DNA of 42,700 nucleotides from DTU015 sp964406505 (GCA_964406505.1 CAYORX010000016.1:1-42700); one strand, 5' to 3'; counted from the first letter of the stretch, positions 25,652-35,647 are shown. Notes: generated by a model not told the origin, from the sequence alone. Numbers and translations are program-made.

Positions 25652-25810
25652 CCCTTTACCCCATTTCGTTATAGGTATATTGAAGTTTACCTAATATATA
25701 TCTGTATGCTATCACCATGATATTTAGATTCTGATAATTGTCAACACATTTGTTAGAGGAACATGCAAAGGCGAAAATTCGTCATAATTCATGGAAAGGT
25801 GGTCTTTGAA

Positions 25811-27358
25811 ATGCAGTTTTTCCTCAAAACAAAATTAAGATGTTGTTTAGCATATCTTACAATTTGTATCATAGTGCTGCCTTCACTTTTAATAGGCTGT
25901 ACTAAACAAGAAACTGAACCTGAATTCGTAGCAGTTTTGGATCCGGTATTGATCAACCAAATTTCGCTAAATGAACAGATTAGTATCTCAAACAAGCAAC
26001 AAAGTTTATCCCCTGACGGCAAATATCTGTTAGCGGCCGTATGGGGAGACATTTCAGAAAACATGATGGCTTTACCAACTGATGACAAAGGTGAATCTAT
26101 CTGTTTACATTCAGTAGATGCGGAATGGGTCCGCAATAATCTTGTACAGTGGTATCCTGCAGGTTGGTTGTCTAAAACTAAACCAGTCTTTATCATTCAT
26201 GGCTGGCAAAGCAAAGGCGATCATAAAGGTGAAAGAGGCACAGCAATCTACATCGGCGATCTTGAAACCCATGAATCAACGCTTTTGGCTTACAAAGAAG
26301 CGCCTATCCAAGGCACTTTAATCGAAGATGCTTGGCTTTCTGATTCTTTGGAGAAAGTTCGCTTTCGTGTAGCCGATAAGCTCTGGGAATGCGACATATC
26401 GTCAGGCGAGACAAAAATCATATACGATAATTTACCTACTTACTACGGCATCTCTCAGGTTATCATATCGCCAGACGGGGAAAAAATAGTATATAGCGTT
26501 TATGACGATCATAAAAGTGGTGTTTTTCTAATAGATGTTAATTCAAAAACAGAAACCCCGCTTCTAATAACGGATGATAGTTTGAGTTTCTTTCCTATGT
26601 GGTCACCTGATGGAAAATATATAGCGACATATACTTCGAACCGAATTAACAACCAAAATAGTGGCAACACACCAATATACAGTATGATTCCCGCTGAGGA
26701 TGGACCTATGCCGGCAGCAGAAGAAATAACCATTGTTGATCTCCATGGGAACGTTGTCAAAACCATAAGTGCCGAAAACGATTTCATTGCAAATGCTGCG
26801 TGGCTTAGCGATTCGAATTCATTAATCTATATATCCACTCCTGTGGAGTTTGGCAGATGGGGCGAGGTTTTATCTATGGAATACGATAAAATCTGGATGG
26901 AAAATATAGAGTTAAGTGCGGAACCTATAAAAGTCGGAGATGTTTTTGACATTGAACAACACACACATGATACTATCGAATATATTTATCCTGTTGGTTC
27001 ATTGCCCGACGGGAAAAGCGCACTGCTCAATGTCATTGATAGCAAAGGTTCTTCTACCATATGGCAAGTTTCAACGCAAAATCCCATATCTAAAGTCGCT
27101 GATGGATGGTGGGAAACCGGGCGTCTAGTGCCCCAATTTCTTGACAGCATTATGGGCATTGTATCAAGTAAAGGTGAAAGCAAACTTTACCTAATAGGGC
27201 CAAACAATGTTGTCCAATTTGGCGAACCTTCATCTACCTGGGCTACTGTTGCTGCATTTAACTCTGATACACTTGCTATTTTAGAAAGTTCTTTTGAAAG
27301 TAAAGTATATAAACTTTTCATATACAAGATGATTCAATACGAAGCAAAAGAACTATAA
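25811..27358 (+). CDS. Lipoprotein with TolB/PD40-like beta-propeller
   Basis: A signal peptide ends in the lipobox LLIGC with the lipidated cysteine at residue 30. Repeats of the WSPDGKYIATYTS type (LSPDGKYLLAAVW, ISPDGEKIVYSVYD, and weaker ones) indicate a six- or seven-bladed propeller facing outside. Function unknown. ATG 25811 has AAAGGTGG eight bases upstream; ATG 25763 is too close to its GAGGA. Confidence 0.75.
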   Translation: MQFFLKTKLRCCLAYLTICIIVLPSLLIGCTKQETEPEFVAVLDPVLINQISLNEQISISNKQQSLSPDGKYLLAAVWGDISENMMALPTDDKGESICLHSVDAEWVRNNLVQWYPAGWLSKTKPVFIIHGWQSKGDHKGERGTAIYIGDLETHESTLLAYKEAPIQGTLIEDAWLSDSLEKVRFRVADKLWECDISSGETKIIYDNLPTYYGISQVIISPDGEKIVYSVYDDHKSGVFLIDVNSKTETPLLITDDSLSFFPMWSPDGKYIATYTSNRINNQNSGNTPIYSMIPAEDGPMPAAEEITIVDLHGNVVKTISAENDFIANAAWLSDSNSLIYISTPVEFGRWGEVLSMEYDKIWMENIELSAEPIKVGDVFDIEQHTHDTIEYIYPVGSLPDGKSALLNVIDSKGSSTIWQVSTQNPISKVADGWWETGRLVPQFLDSIMGIVSSKGESKLYLIGPNNVVQFGEPSSTWATVAAFNSDTLAILESSFESKVYKLFIYKMIQYEAKEL

Positions 27359-27400
27359 TCAGTTGAAAATCGAAATCTACCTTAGTAAAGTTGAAAGTTT

Positions 27401-27435
27401 TAAGCCTCATGATTTTCCATGAGGCTTTTGATTTG
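27401..27435 (+). terminator. Terminator between the propeller lipoprotein and cyclophilin genes
   Basis: AAGCCTCATG and CATGAGGCTT flank ATTTTC, followed by TTGATTTGTTTTT. The symmetrical A/T flanks suggest it serves both convergent genes. Confidence 0.85.
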
Positions 27436-27494
27436 TTTTTAACTTCATGCATCACATTGGATAAATAGATATAAACCATCTAACTCGCTTAAAA

Positions 27495-28100
27495 CTATTT
27501 TTCATGCGCACTTTCATAGATGACTTTGATCATGGTATCCCCAACTTCTAATTTGTGAATTACATCCATTCCATCAATTACCCTGCCAAAAACAGCGTAA
27601 TTGTTGTCAAGTGATAAAGCGTCTTTCCGTAAAATATAGAACTGTGAAGAAGCAGAGTTCGGATCCATAGAACGGGCCATACCTACCGCCCCGGCATTGT
27701 GATGGAGTCTTGAATTAATTTCTAAATCAATGGTTACATCAGATCCACCCATTCCCGTCGCAGTAGGATCTCCTGTTTGCACTACCCAATCTTCCACCCT
27801 GTGCCATGTAAGCCCATCATAAAATCCAGATTCGGCGAGTTCCCGAAAGTTAGCCACAGTGTTTGGAACCAAAGTGGGGTACACCTTCATTACAAAAGTA
27901 CCTTTTTCGGTTTCTATGGTAACAGTGTCTGCCGGAACACCTATTAACTTATTTTTTATATGTTTATGCAACATCCAGCCCCCTATTATGACCACTATAA
28001 CTACTGCTACAGCCCAGTTACGGATTCTAGCCCTTTGCTTATCATGTTTCGCAGAACGAATCTTGGAACCCTTTTTCCGCTTTTTGCTTCTCTTGGCCAA
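27495..28100 (-). CDS. Membrane-anchored cyclophilin-type peptidyl-prolyl isomerase
   Basis: A very basic N terminus (AKRSKKRKKGSK) is followed by one TM helix (~residues 29-43) and a compact cyclophilin domain. The domain motifs are FRELAESGFYDGLTWHRVEDWVVQTGDP, GAVGMARSMDPNSASSQFYI and NYAVFGRVIDGMDV. The external enzyme would help fold secreted proteins. TTG 28100 is preferred because GGGGGGTT lies six bases upstream; a GTG at 28118 is possible. Confidence 0.88.
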   Translation of the reverse strand: MAKRSKKRKKGSKIRSAKHDKQRARIRNWAVAVVIVVIIGGWMLHKHIKNKLIGVPADTVTIETEKGTFVMKVYPTLVPNTVANFRELAESGFYDGLTWHRVEDWVVQTGDPTATGMGGSDVTIDLEINSRLHHNAGAVGMARSMDPNSASSQFYILRKDALSLDNNYAVFGRVIDGMDVIHKLEVGDTMIKVIYESAHEK

Positions 28101-28276
28101 CCTTAACCCCCCACGCACTTTTGTTTATTTTACCGGGTTTTTAAGATGGGCTCAATGGAATTGCGGCGTACAAAACTAGATTCGTAGTTATTGATTACGA
28201 CTGAATCAATTCTTTTAGCACGCTGCAGAAATGAGCGGCGAAGTCAGAAATTGCTTTTCAAGGTTGTAACGAGTAT

Positions 28277-28307
28277 CTCGACAAGCGTTTAATGTCGAGT
28301 GTATACT
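28277..28307 (+). promoter_or_regulatory. Regulated promoter of the methionine gamma-lyase gene
   Basis: An inverted repeat CTCGACA (28277-28283) / TGTCGAG (28293-28299) covers a TCGACA -35-like box, with TATACT (28302-28307) 18 bases further. A repressor or activator site is plausible. The 100-base 5' UTR that follows shows no S-box or other riboswitch I recognise. Confidence 0.4.
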
Positions 28308-28412
28308 AGATTATGGGAATATCCCCTTGCATGCCAACATATGTGTCCAGACCGAAATCTCTTAGACGGCAAACTTTGCAATTGCTAATAACAGAGAAAG
28401 GAAGAGTCTTGC

Positions 28413-29588
28413 ATGAAGATGAACACCGCCTTATTACATGCACATCGAACACATGACCCTTTGTCCGGTTCCCACGTAAGCCCGATTTACCAAACATCCA
28501 CTTTCGTCCTTCCAGATTTTGACGAGGCTGTACGCCTTAATCAAAACATAGATCAAGGCTTTGTTTACAGCAGATTCGGCAACCCTACCGTACGTGAATT
28601 CGAAAACCGACTTGCTTATCTCGAAAACGCAGACGCAGCTCTAGGCGTGGCTAGCGGCCTTGGGGCAATTTCCACGGCTGTGATGAGTATCGTAAGTAAA
28701 GGAGACCATGTTATTTTTAGTGATGTTATTTATGGCTGCACATTCGCGCTGTTTACCAAAGTTTTGAACAATCTTGGCATTACATACACCAGGGTAGATA
28801 CCACTAATGTGGCTGCTATTGAAGAAGCTATTCAAGCCAATACTTCTTTGGTCTATATAGAAACCCCAGCAAACCCAACCCTAAAAGTGAGTGACATTGC
28901 CGCAATTAGTCAAGTTGTTCGTGCTCACGACGGAATAACTTTGATTGTAGATAGCACTTTCGCTTCTCCCTATTTGCAAAAGCCCCTTGATCTTGGGGCT
29001 GATTTAGTCGTGCATAGCGCAACGAAATATCTCTGCGGCCACGGCACTGTTACAGCAGGCGTAATTGCCGGCAGCAAAAAACATATTGATCGTTGTATCA
29101 TGCCATATGTTCAGTGTTTTGGGGCTGTTCTGGATCCATTTGCAGCATGGCAGCTCATGATAGGCATGCAAACACTTGGTATTCGTATGGAGCGTCAATG
29201 TAAAAACGCCATGAAAATCGCGGAATTTTTGGCATCACATCCTAAAATTGATCAGGTCTATTATCCTGGATTAAAGACACATCCCACACACACGATTGCG
29301 AAAAAGCAAATGCACAATGGCTTTGGCGGTATGATGAGTGTAGATATCAAAGGCGGCATAAATGCTGCCCGTATTGTAATGAATAACGTAAAAATATTCA
29401 GTTTAGCTACTAGCCTTGGTACTATTGACTCGCTTATCCAACATTCACCTACCATGAGCCATTTCGATATGACTCCAGAAGAACGTCACGCGGTTAGTGT
29501 GTTTGATGGTCAAGTGCGCTTGTCGATTGGCATTGAAGATGTAGATGACTTGATAAATGATTTAGAAAAAGCACTTTCATTAGTCTAA
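28413..29588 (+). CDS. mdeA: Methionine gamma-lyase (Cys/Met metabolism PLP enzyme)
   Basis: This fold-type I PLP enzyme has the cofactor lysine K205 in SATKYLCGH. The active-site tyrosine and cysteine are Y107 and C109 in YGCTFALF; that cysteine is characteristic of methionine gamma-lyases, whereas cystathionine enzymes usually have another residue. It would convert methionine to methanethiol, ammonia and 2-oxobutyrate. The 391-aa length is normal. AAAGGAAGAG precedes the ATG. It stands alone behind a palindrome-bearing promoter. Cystathionine gamma-lyase is the main alternative. Confidence 0.85.
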   Translation: MKMNTALLHAHRTHDPLSGSHVSPIYQTSTFVLPDFDEAVRLNQNIDQGFVYSRFGNPTVREFENRLAYLENADAALGVASGLGAISTAVMSIVSKGDHVIFSDVIYGCTFALFTKVLNNLGITYTRVDTTNVAAIEEAIQANTSLVYIETPANPTLKVSDIAAISQVVRAHDGITLIVDSTFASPYLQKPLDLGADLVVHSATKYLCGHGTVTAGVIAGSKKHIDRCIMPYVQCFGAVLDPFAAWQLMIGMQTLGIRMERQCKNAMKIAEFLASHPKIDQVYYPGLKTHPTHTIAKKQMHNGFGGMMSVDIKGGINAARIVMNNVKIFSLATSLGTIDSLIQHSPTMSHFDMTPEERHAVSVFDGQVRLSIGIEDVDDLINDLEKALSLV

Positions 29589-29890
29589 AAACTTTTCAAT
29601 TACAGACTTTGCCTAAAAGCTGATGTTAGGAAAGAACTATAGTTGATAGTTAGTTGTAAAAGCAATTTCCGGGCATCATGAAATTGAAAAACATTCCGAC
29701 TGACTTTAATTCCAGATGTAGTATTGTGGCACCTAGATTCTAAAACTAGCCTATAAGGCTGCTTAGTATTTATCGTGTCTTTTAAAAAAGCTGTTCGATA
29801 GAAACGTACAATTAACCATTTCCTGATTTTATCTTGCTTGACATAACACAAAAAATCTGTGAATATAGCAGCTAAGATAGTTCGTGAAAA

Positions 29891-29905
29891 TTTGGTGTCA
29901 CCAAA
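29891..29905. promoter_or_regulatory. Operator-like palindrome before the PAS gene
   Basis: TTTGGTG-T-CACCAAA is a perfect 15-base palindrome about 75 bases before the PAS gene. The rest of the 390-base gap (29589-29978) holds no supported gene. Confidence 0.3.
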
Positions 29906-29978
29906 ATTGATGGTAGCTTTTTGCGTTAAAACCCTGTAAACCCTCCTAAAAAGTTCTAACAATAGAGGTGTATTCAAT

Positions 29979-30323
29979 ATGACCGATGAGCAGATTAAAT
30001 CCTACATTTTAGATTCCATACCGTATCCTATTGTATTTGCTGACGCCAACCATATCATTCGGTATCTAAATGCGACCGCGAAACACCATTATTACACCAT
30101 GCGCGGTTATCAAGATCTTGTCGGTAAACCTTTATTTGATTGTCACGGTGAGGTTCCTGCTCAAAAGATCAAGTCAGCCGTAGAAAAACTTAAAGGTCAT
30201 GCCAATCAGATGTTTTTGCATGTAACAGTTGATAATTACCGCCTTTATCTCAATCCAGTTCGTAATAAAGGTGGCGAGCTCATCGGTTATTTTGGACGTT
30301 ACGAAATGAATTTGCAAAAATAG
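29979..30323 (+). CDS. Stand-alone PAS domain protein
   Basis: The 114-aa protein is a single PAS fold: ILDSIPYPIVFADANHIIRYLNATAKHHY at the start, GYQDLVGKPLFDCH in the middle and VDNYRLYLNPVRNKGGELIGYFGRYE as the last strands. It has no output domain. Histidines at HHYY and in DCHGE could bind a ligand such as heme, but this is speculation. ATG 29979 follows AGAGGTG. Confidence 0.75.
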   Translation: MTDEQIKSYILDSIPYPIVFADANHIIRYLNATAKHHYYTMRGYQDLVGKPLFDCHGEVPAQKIKSAVEKLKGHANQMFLHVTVDNYRLYLNPVRNKGGELIGYFGRYEMNLQK

Positions 30324-30332
30324 CCCTGTCTC

Positions 30333-31085
30333 TTAAAAGATCTCCAACGCTATCGGACAATGGTCGGAGCCCATGACTTCATCATGAATAGTTGCCGCTT
30401 TTAACTGGTTTTCTAGAACCTTCGAAACACAGAAATAATCTATACGCCAGCCAACGTTGTTATCTCTAGCGTTGAACATGTATGACCACCAGGTATAAGC
30501 CTCGGTTTTGTCGGGGTAAAAATATCTAAACGTATCAATAAACCCGCTATTTAAGAGTTCGCTAAATTTTTTTCGTTCCTGGGGGGTAAAACCCGCATTA
30601 TTTCGATTCGACTCGGGGTTTCTTAAATCGATCTCCCTGTGGGCTACATTTAAATCACCGCAAAAGATAACAGGCTTGTTTTCTTCAAGTTGTTTTAAAT
30701 GCTTTAAAAAAGCTTCTTCCCACTTCATTCGATAATCTAACCGCGTAAGCCCCCTTTGGGAATTAGGAGTGTAAACCGTCAAAACATAAAATTTCTTAAA
30801 CTCCGCAGTTATTACTCTACCCTCATTGTCGTGTTCCTCTATGCCCATTCCATAAATTACATCAATCGGTTTCCCTTTTGTAAAAATAGCGGTGCCAGAA
30901 TACCCCTTCTTCTCAGCAAAGTTCCAATAATGATAATAACCATCGGGCTCAAAAGGAATCTGCTCCTGTTGAATCCTCGTCTCTTGTACACAAAAAATAT
31001 CGGCATCTATTTCATTAAAAAAATCAATGAAACCCTTTTTTATGCATGCCCGGATGCCGTTAACATTCCACGAAATTAATTTCAC
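30333..31085 (-). CDS. xth: Exodeoxyribonuclease III
   Basis: The AP endonuclease/exonuclease III fold is clear: KLISWNVNGIRA at the start, FCVQETRIQ (metal Glu), GYSGTAIFTK, PVIFCGDLNVAH (catalytic Asp/Asn), WRIDYFCVS and a terminal GSDHCPIAL (catalytic His). It acts in base excision repair. GTG 31085 is chosen because GGAGG lies seven bases before it. It is convergent with the PAS gene. Confidence 0.94.
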   Translation of the reverse strand: MKLISWNVNGIRACIKKGFIDFFNEIDADIFCVQETRIQQEQIPFEPDGYYHYWNFAEKKGYSGTAIFTKGKPIDVIYGMGIEEHDNEGRVITAEFKKFYVLTVYTPNSQRGLTRLDYRMKWEEAFLKHLKQLEENKPVIFCGDLNVAHREIDLRNPESNRNNAGFTPQERKKFSELLNSGFIDTFRYFYPDKTEAYTWWSYMFNARDNNVGWRIDYFCVSKVLENQLKAATIHDEVMGSDHCPIALEIF

Positions 31086-31322
31086 TAAAATCCCTCCAAG
31101 GTACATCTTTAACTCGATATTTTCTTCCACACAGAAAGATTCAATTCCTTTTCTAAAAAATTACGGTCCCAATGGCAACTAAAATCTGTACGCGACGTCA
31201 GTATACAATAGAAATATCCCATGCGATATGCGATAATAGATGCACCATTTAGATAAAACATCTTTTAAAAATGCTAAATTTTAACGTTCAAAGTTTTTTA
31301 AAATTAAGGAGCAGTTAAGAAA

Positions 31323-31379
31323 ATGTTTAGTTTACTTTTTAAAAAGCACACTAAACTACAATTGTGTTTCGGCACATGA
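31323..31379 (+). CDS. Possible 18-aa upstream reading frame
   Basis: AAGGAG is followed after 11 bases by an ATG opening an 18-codon frame (MFSLLFKKHTKLQLCFGT) that stops 12 bases before the lipoprotein start. Nothing but position and ribosome binding site supports it. Otherwise the 305-base gap 31086-31390 is empty and AT-rich. Confidence 0.2.
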   Translation: MFSLLFKKHTKLQLCFGT

Positions 31380-31390
31380 GAGGGCATGTA

Positions 31391-32920
31391 ATGATTATTA
31401 AAATACCGAAAATGTTTTTGTCAACTTTAGTAATAATAATGCTGTTTTCAACCATGGCGATAGGATGTAACTTTGTTTCGTCTAATGATGATTTAAAGGA
31501 GAAAGATAAGTCTCCAATCGAGTTAACTGAAAACCCCTTCGATCCTCGCAAAGCAAGCGTTGGAGATACACTGCTCGGGCTTACCATCGAAGATATCAGT
31601 GACTTGAAAGAATGGGATTTTAAAGGGCCAGATGGAGATGCCTATTACTCGGCAAAGGTACAGTTTAAAGGTGAGATTACTTTGAGCGGCCAGTACATTT
31701 GTTTGCCTATAAGAGACTTTTCTCAACCAGACAACCCGGTACAAAATTCTTCACAGCCCACTTTCTTCGTGTCTGCAGAATCGTTGAAAGATATACCCAA
31801 ACTCGACGGGGACACACGACCAGTTCATTTCATGATAACTAATGCCACCGATGCCCTAAAACTATTAGGCGCTAAGGGCAGTAAGGTGCAAGCTACCATC
31901 GTAGTCGATGACTACCTTATCAACCGTCATCCGTCTAGCGCAGGCATAGATCAAGCTAAACTTGTGCGAGTAATTGAACATCACGAGATCGAAGAAAGTC
32001 CAGGCGGACCAAAGGAAAACGCGCTGACTTTGTTTTCTAAATCCTCGGGAAACATTCACGACTACATGCCAAATTTGCTCGCAGGAAATCCAGTGGGCGA
32101 TTACCACATACTCCCCTGCTTTGAAAATTTTACTCGCTCTACATGGCCTGAAATGGAAAGAGTTTATGGTGGCCCTGATTGGTTTAATGTCCTTTGGAAT
32201 ACTTTACGTGATGCATCTATAAACGATCATACTAGGGAAAACGAAGATCAACTCTTGCGCGATTATTATGTCGGCAAAGCTTTCCTTACATCTGATGGAG
32301 CCTATTCTGAAGGTCTGGCGGACATCCTTAAACTACAATGGATTCACAATCCTTATATTTACAGCATCTGCCTAAAAGAGCGTTTTACGGATGAAGATGC
32401 AGCGACTTTGAGTTTACGCATTGCTTATTCACTAAACTACTGCGGATCAAATATTTTCGCAACGTTTGTACCTTCTTCTAACCAAAACATTCTATTAGCC
32501 CTGTATCCCATAGATTTTCCTTTTGGACATAATCTCATTGAAAATAGCAGGGAAACTTTTCGAGCAGAAAGTTTTGGGCAAGTCACGGTAGTTGAATGTG
32601 ATGATTTTCAGATTACTTACCTTCACCCAAGCGAAGGTATATATACGGTCATTACAGTTCGCACAAACCAAGAAGGTTCGGCCGCAAACGGCATTGCTAT
32701 CGGCGAGCCCGAAAAAACTCTTTTAGATTCTTGGCCTCGTGAACTTAAAAAACTAGAAAATATCCATTATGACGATGAAGTTTGGTTTGGCAACAACTAT
32801 GACAATGCATATGTATACACAGAGGGCGTTCAGAGCATAATCTATATCATAAAAGATGGTTTAGTGAGCGGCATAGGACTTATGAACGGCCTTGACGGAC
32901 CCACATATTTTATGGATTAG
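31391..32920 (+). CDS. Lipoprotein of unknown function
   Basis: A signal peptide ends in the lipobox MAIGC (Cys26), followed by a Ser/Asp/Lys-rich linker. Two regions are visible: residues ~45-190, strand-rich (GDTLLGLTIEDISDLKEWDF, YYSAKVQFKGEITLSGQYICLPI), perhaps an OB-like domain; and ~215-509 with mixed alpha/beta content. No motif I know. GAGAGGG lies six bases before ATG 31391. It is convergent with the slipin gene. Confidence 0.65.
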   Translation: MIIKIPKMFLSTLVIIMLFSTMAIGCNFVSSNDDLKEKDKSPIELTENPFDPRKASVGDTLLGLTIEDISDLKEWDFKGPDGDAYYSAKVQFKGEITLSGQYICLPIRDFSQPDNPVQNSSQPTFFVSAESLKDIPKLDGDTRPVHFMITNATDALKLLGAKGSKVQATIVVDDYLINRHPSSAGIDQAKLVRVIEHHEIEESPGGPKENALTLFSKSSGNIHDYMPNLLAGNPVGDYHILPCFENFTRSTWPEMERVYGGPDWFNVLWNTLRDASINDHTRENEDQLLRDYYVGKAFLTSDGAYSEGLADILKLQWIHNPYIYSICLKERFTDEDAATLSLRIAYSLNYCGSNIFATFVPSSNQNILLALYPIDFPFGHNLIENSRETFRAESFGQVTVVECDDFQITYLHPSEGIYTVITVRTNQEGSAANGIAIGEPEKTLLDSWPRELKKLENIHYDDEVWFGNNYDNAYVYTEGVQSIIYIIKDGLVSGIGLMNGLDGPTYFMD

Positions 32921-32958
32921 ACATGAACATGATTGCCGCAGGGCTCATTATGATAAAT

Positions 32959-33903
32959 TCAATCTTTAATAAGTACATCCTTATTGGAATTACCCATTAC
33001 TGCTTTAAATAATTCAATAGGAATCGGAAATACAATGGTAGAGTTTTGTTCAACCGCAATCTCTGAAAGCGTCTGTAGAAAGCGCAGCTGTACCGAAATA
33101 GGTTGAGTCGCCATCATTCGCGCAGCCTCGGCTAGTTTTTCGGATGCTTGAAGTTCTCCTTCCGACGCGATTATCTTCGCCCGCCTGTCCCTTTCTGCTT
33201 CAGCTTGGCGCGCCATGGCTCGTTTCATAGCATCAGGAAGTTCGATAGATTTCACCTCTACCATCGACACAGTAATGCCCCAAGGATCCGTAGCGTCATC
33301 CAAAAGCCCCCGGAGTACTTCATTAAGTTCGGCTCGTTTCGTTAAAATATCATCTAATTCGTGCTGCCCAAGGATAGATCTAAGAGTAGTCTGTCCAAGC
33401 AAACTTGTACTTTCAACATAGTTAGCTACCTTAGTAACTGCTAACACCGGATCGAACACGTTAAAATAAACAACAGCATCAACTACTACAGGGATATTGT
33501 CTTTAGTTATAACTTCCTGTTTAGGTACGTCAATTGTAAACGTTCTTATGTCGACGATGTTAATTTGATCAATATTAAAAGGCATTATTACATTTATTCC
33601 TGGACCTAGCAGCCTTTGCAGCCGGCCGAATCTAAAAAATACACCCCGATTATATTCTCTAACTATCCGATATGACATCACCATAATAACGGTAAGTACC
33701 AAAGTTAATCCAAAACCTACCGCTTTCGGTAACAGCATCGAGGTACCACCAATTAAAGCCGCTAACCCTCCATATAGCAAAGCAACCGGAGTGTCTTTTT
33801 TGGATATCGCCAAAATCAAGGTTACCACCCACACGATCACCGCTATAACACTGACACCACTAGTTACTCCCGAAAACATGCTTGGTGAAGTTTGGGTCAA
33901 CAT
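32959..33903 (-). CDS. Slipin/stomatin-family SPFH protein
   Basis: Two or three N-terminal TM helices (residues ~18-80) precede the SPFH domain. The domain starts YRIVREYNRGVFFRFGRLQRLLGPGINVIMPF and includes VDVRTFTID-like and VYFNVFDPVLAVTKVANY segments. An AEAERDRRAKIIASEGELQASEKLAEAA coiled coil follows. Slipins usually sit beside NfeD, which is absent here; the extra N-terminal helices may compensate. The start has AAGGGGGA nine bases upstream. The 341-base gap upstream (33904-34244) holds an inverted repeat AACTGT-N6-ACAGTT at 34064 and nothing else recognised. Confidence 0.88.
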   Translation of the reverse strand: MLTQTSPSMFSGVTSGVSVIAVIVWVVTLILAISKKDTPVALLYGGLAALIGGTSMLLPKAVGFGLTLVLTVIMVMSYRIVREYNRGVFFRFGRLQRLLGPGINVIMPFNIDQINIVDIRTFTIDVPKQEVITKDNIPVVVDAVVYFNVFDPVLAVTKVANYVESTSLLGQTTLRSILGQHELDDILTKRAELNEVLRGLLDDATDPWGITVSMVEVKSIELPDAMKRAMARQAEAERDRRAKIIASEGELQASEKLAEAARMMATQPISVQLRFLQTLSEIAVEQNSTIVFPIPIELFKAVMGNSNKDVLIKD

Positions 33904-34244
33904 ATTTGTGACTTCCCCCTTATATACCTAAATTTTATCAATTCCGCGGTTACACACTATATAGATATATATCCCCCAATAAATCTTTTTTGACTGTTAT
34001 AGTTTTGATTTTTCTTAACTTTCTTTGAATTATGGTACTTATAGATGCCCATGGTACTAATTCAACTGTCATCATACAGTTTACATCTAGCTTGTTTTAG
34101 AGTAAAGAAATCAAGGTTATATATCATAAATGAATCTAGGGATTTTACCGCGGAAATAACAAAAAAAGTACCAGGTGTATTCTCGATACAATGATTAACC
34201 ATGTATAAATATACCGGGGCAAAGATTTTTCGCCTTTTGGTGAT

Positions 34245-35630
34245 TTACCCGCTCTCCCCAGATCCACTAGCAGCCTCATGCGAAAAGCATGGTATAGCAC
34301 CATAAGATCTACTAGAGGGCATATCCCACGCCAACAAATCTTCATAGGATTGTCTGCGCACAATGAGCTTAGCTCTTCCTTTTGAAAGTGCTACTACCGC
34401 CGGCCTTGGAAGCATATTGTACACCGATGCCATGGAATAACAATATGCTCCAGTATCCAATATCGCAACTATATCTCCAGGTAGAACTTTCGGAAGATAT
34501 GCTTTATGAATAAGAACATCTGACTCGCAACATTTACCTGCCAAACACACTGTTTCGGTTAGATCATCCGTGATTCGATTTGCCGCAACTGCCTTATAAA
34601 TCGCCTCGTACAATGCAGGTCTGGGGTTATCCGACATACCTCCGTCAAGTGAAACATATTTGCGTATCCCGGGAATATCTTTAATCGCCCCTGCCGTATA
34701 TAAAGTAATTCCTGCATTGCCAACGATGGATCTGCCAGGTTCTACGTACAAACGAGGAAGTTCTAAGTCTCCATTTTCCGTTTTTATCATATCTAAAACT
34801 GTTAAGGCCAATTGTTTTATATATGAGTCAATGGACGGCGGAATCTCGTTTTCATTATAAATTATGCCTAGGCCTCCGCCGAGATTGAGTTCTTCAGTCT
34901 GATAGTTAAGCTGTTTTTTGAGTTGAATCATGAATTCAACCATATGTTTCGTTGCCAGCACAGGTCCATCTAAGGCGGTAATTTGGGAACCTATGTGGCA
35001 GTGAAGTCCCCGAAGGTTCAAACTTTCAGATTCTATAACGGCTTTTATCGCTTGGAATGCTGCTCCGCTGTTAAGGCCAAAACCGAATTTACAATCTAAC
35101 TGCCCTGTTTCAATGTAAGCATGGGTATGAGCTTCCACGCCAGGCGCAACCCTAATTAGAACATCAGGTCTTTTTCCCATGCTTTTTGCAAGACTTGTAA
35201 GCGTGTTAAGTTCAAGCCAATTATCAACCACAAACCTACCCACATTGGCCTTAAGCCCCATTTTAATTTCATCATAAGATTTGTTGCTTCCGTGAAATAC
35301 AATCCGTTCCGAAGGAAAGTTTGCTTTAAGCGCAGTATAAAGTTCACCACCAGAAGCTACGTCTAAAAAAAGTTCTTCATCATTGACAACATCACACATC
35401 CACATCGGTAAAAACGCTTTTCCGGCATATGCTATGCTCCAATTAGGATAATACGACCCTAACGCGCGTTTGTACTCACGTATATTGGCACGAATCGAAT
35501 CTTCGTTTACAACGTAAAGAGGCGTTCCGTACTTTTGTGCTAATGCTACTGTGTCGCATCCACCATATTCTAGGCGTCCCCGGGGACTCACAGAGAATCC
35601 GCGCCTTTGAGTAAATGTTCCGTTTTGCAA
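34245..35630 (-). CDS. lysA: Diaminopimelate decarboxylase LysA
   Basis: LysA makes lysine from meso-diaminopimelate. From the TTG start, the PLP lysine is K71 in AYAGKAFL; LHCHIGSQI, LGGGLGI, EPGRSIVGNAG, CESDVL and GAYCYSM follow as in the family. TTG 35630 is chosen because GGAGGGAGAGG lies six bases upstream; a longer frame to 35687 would include the riboswitch terminator hairpin as coding sequence. The last 15 residues (HEAASGSGESG end) are an unusual low-complexity tail. Confidence 0.93.
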   Translation of the reverse strand: MQNGTFTQRRGFSVSPRGRLEYGGCDTVALAQKYGTPLYVVNEDSIRANIREYKRALGSYYPNWSIAYAGKAFLPMWMCDVVNDEELFLDVASGGELYTALKANFPSERIVFHGSNKSYDEIKMGLKANVGRFVVDNWLELNTLTSLAKSMGKRPDVLIRVAPGVEAHTHAYIETGQLDCKFGFGLNSGAAFQAIKAVIESESLNLRGLHCHIGSQITALDGPVLATKHMVEFMIQLKKQLNYQTEELNLGGGLGIIYNENEIPPSIDSYIKQLALTVLDMIKTENGDLELPRLYVEPGRSIVGNAGITLYTAGAIKDIPGIRKYVSLDGGMSDNPRPALYEAIYKAVAANRITDDLTETVCLAGKCCESDVLIHKAYLPKVLPGDIVAILDTGAYCYSMASVYNMLPRPAVVALSKGRAKLIVRRQSYEDLLAWDMPSSRSYGAIPCFSHEAASGSGESG

Positions 35631-35647
35631 TGGATTCCTCTCCCTCC

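Noticed and set aside
28310..28412. SAM (S-box) riboswitch before methionine gamma-lyase
   Set aside because: None of the S-box blocks are present; only a short GGGAATATCCC repeat is seen.
29600..29977. A 125-codon open frame on the minus strand filling the gap before the PAS gene
   Set aside because: Its start overlaps the PAS ribosome binding site, it has no ribosome binding site of its own, its composition is not protein-like and I see no family.
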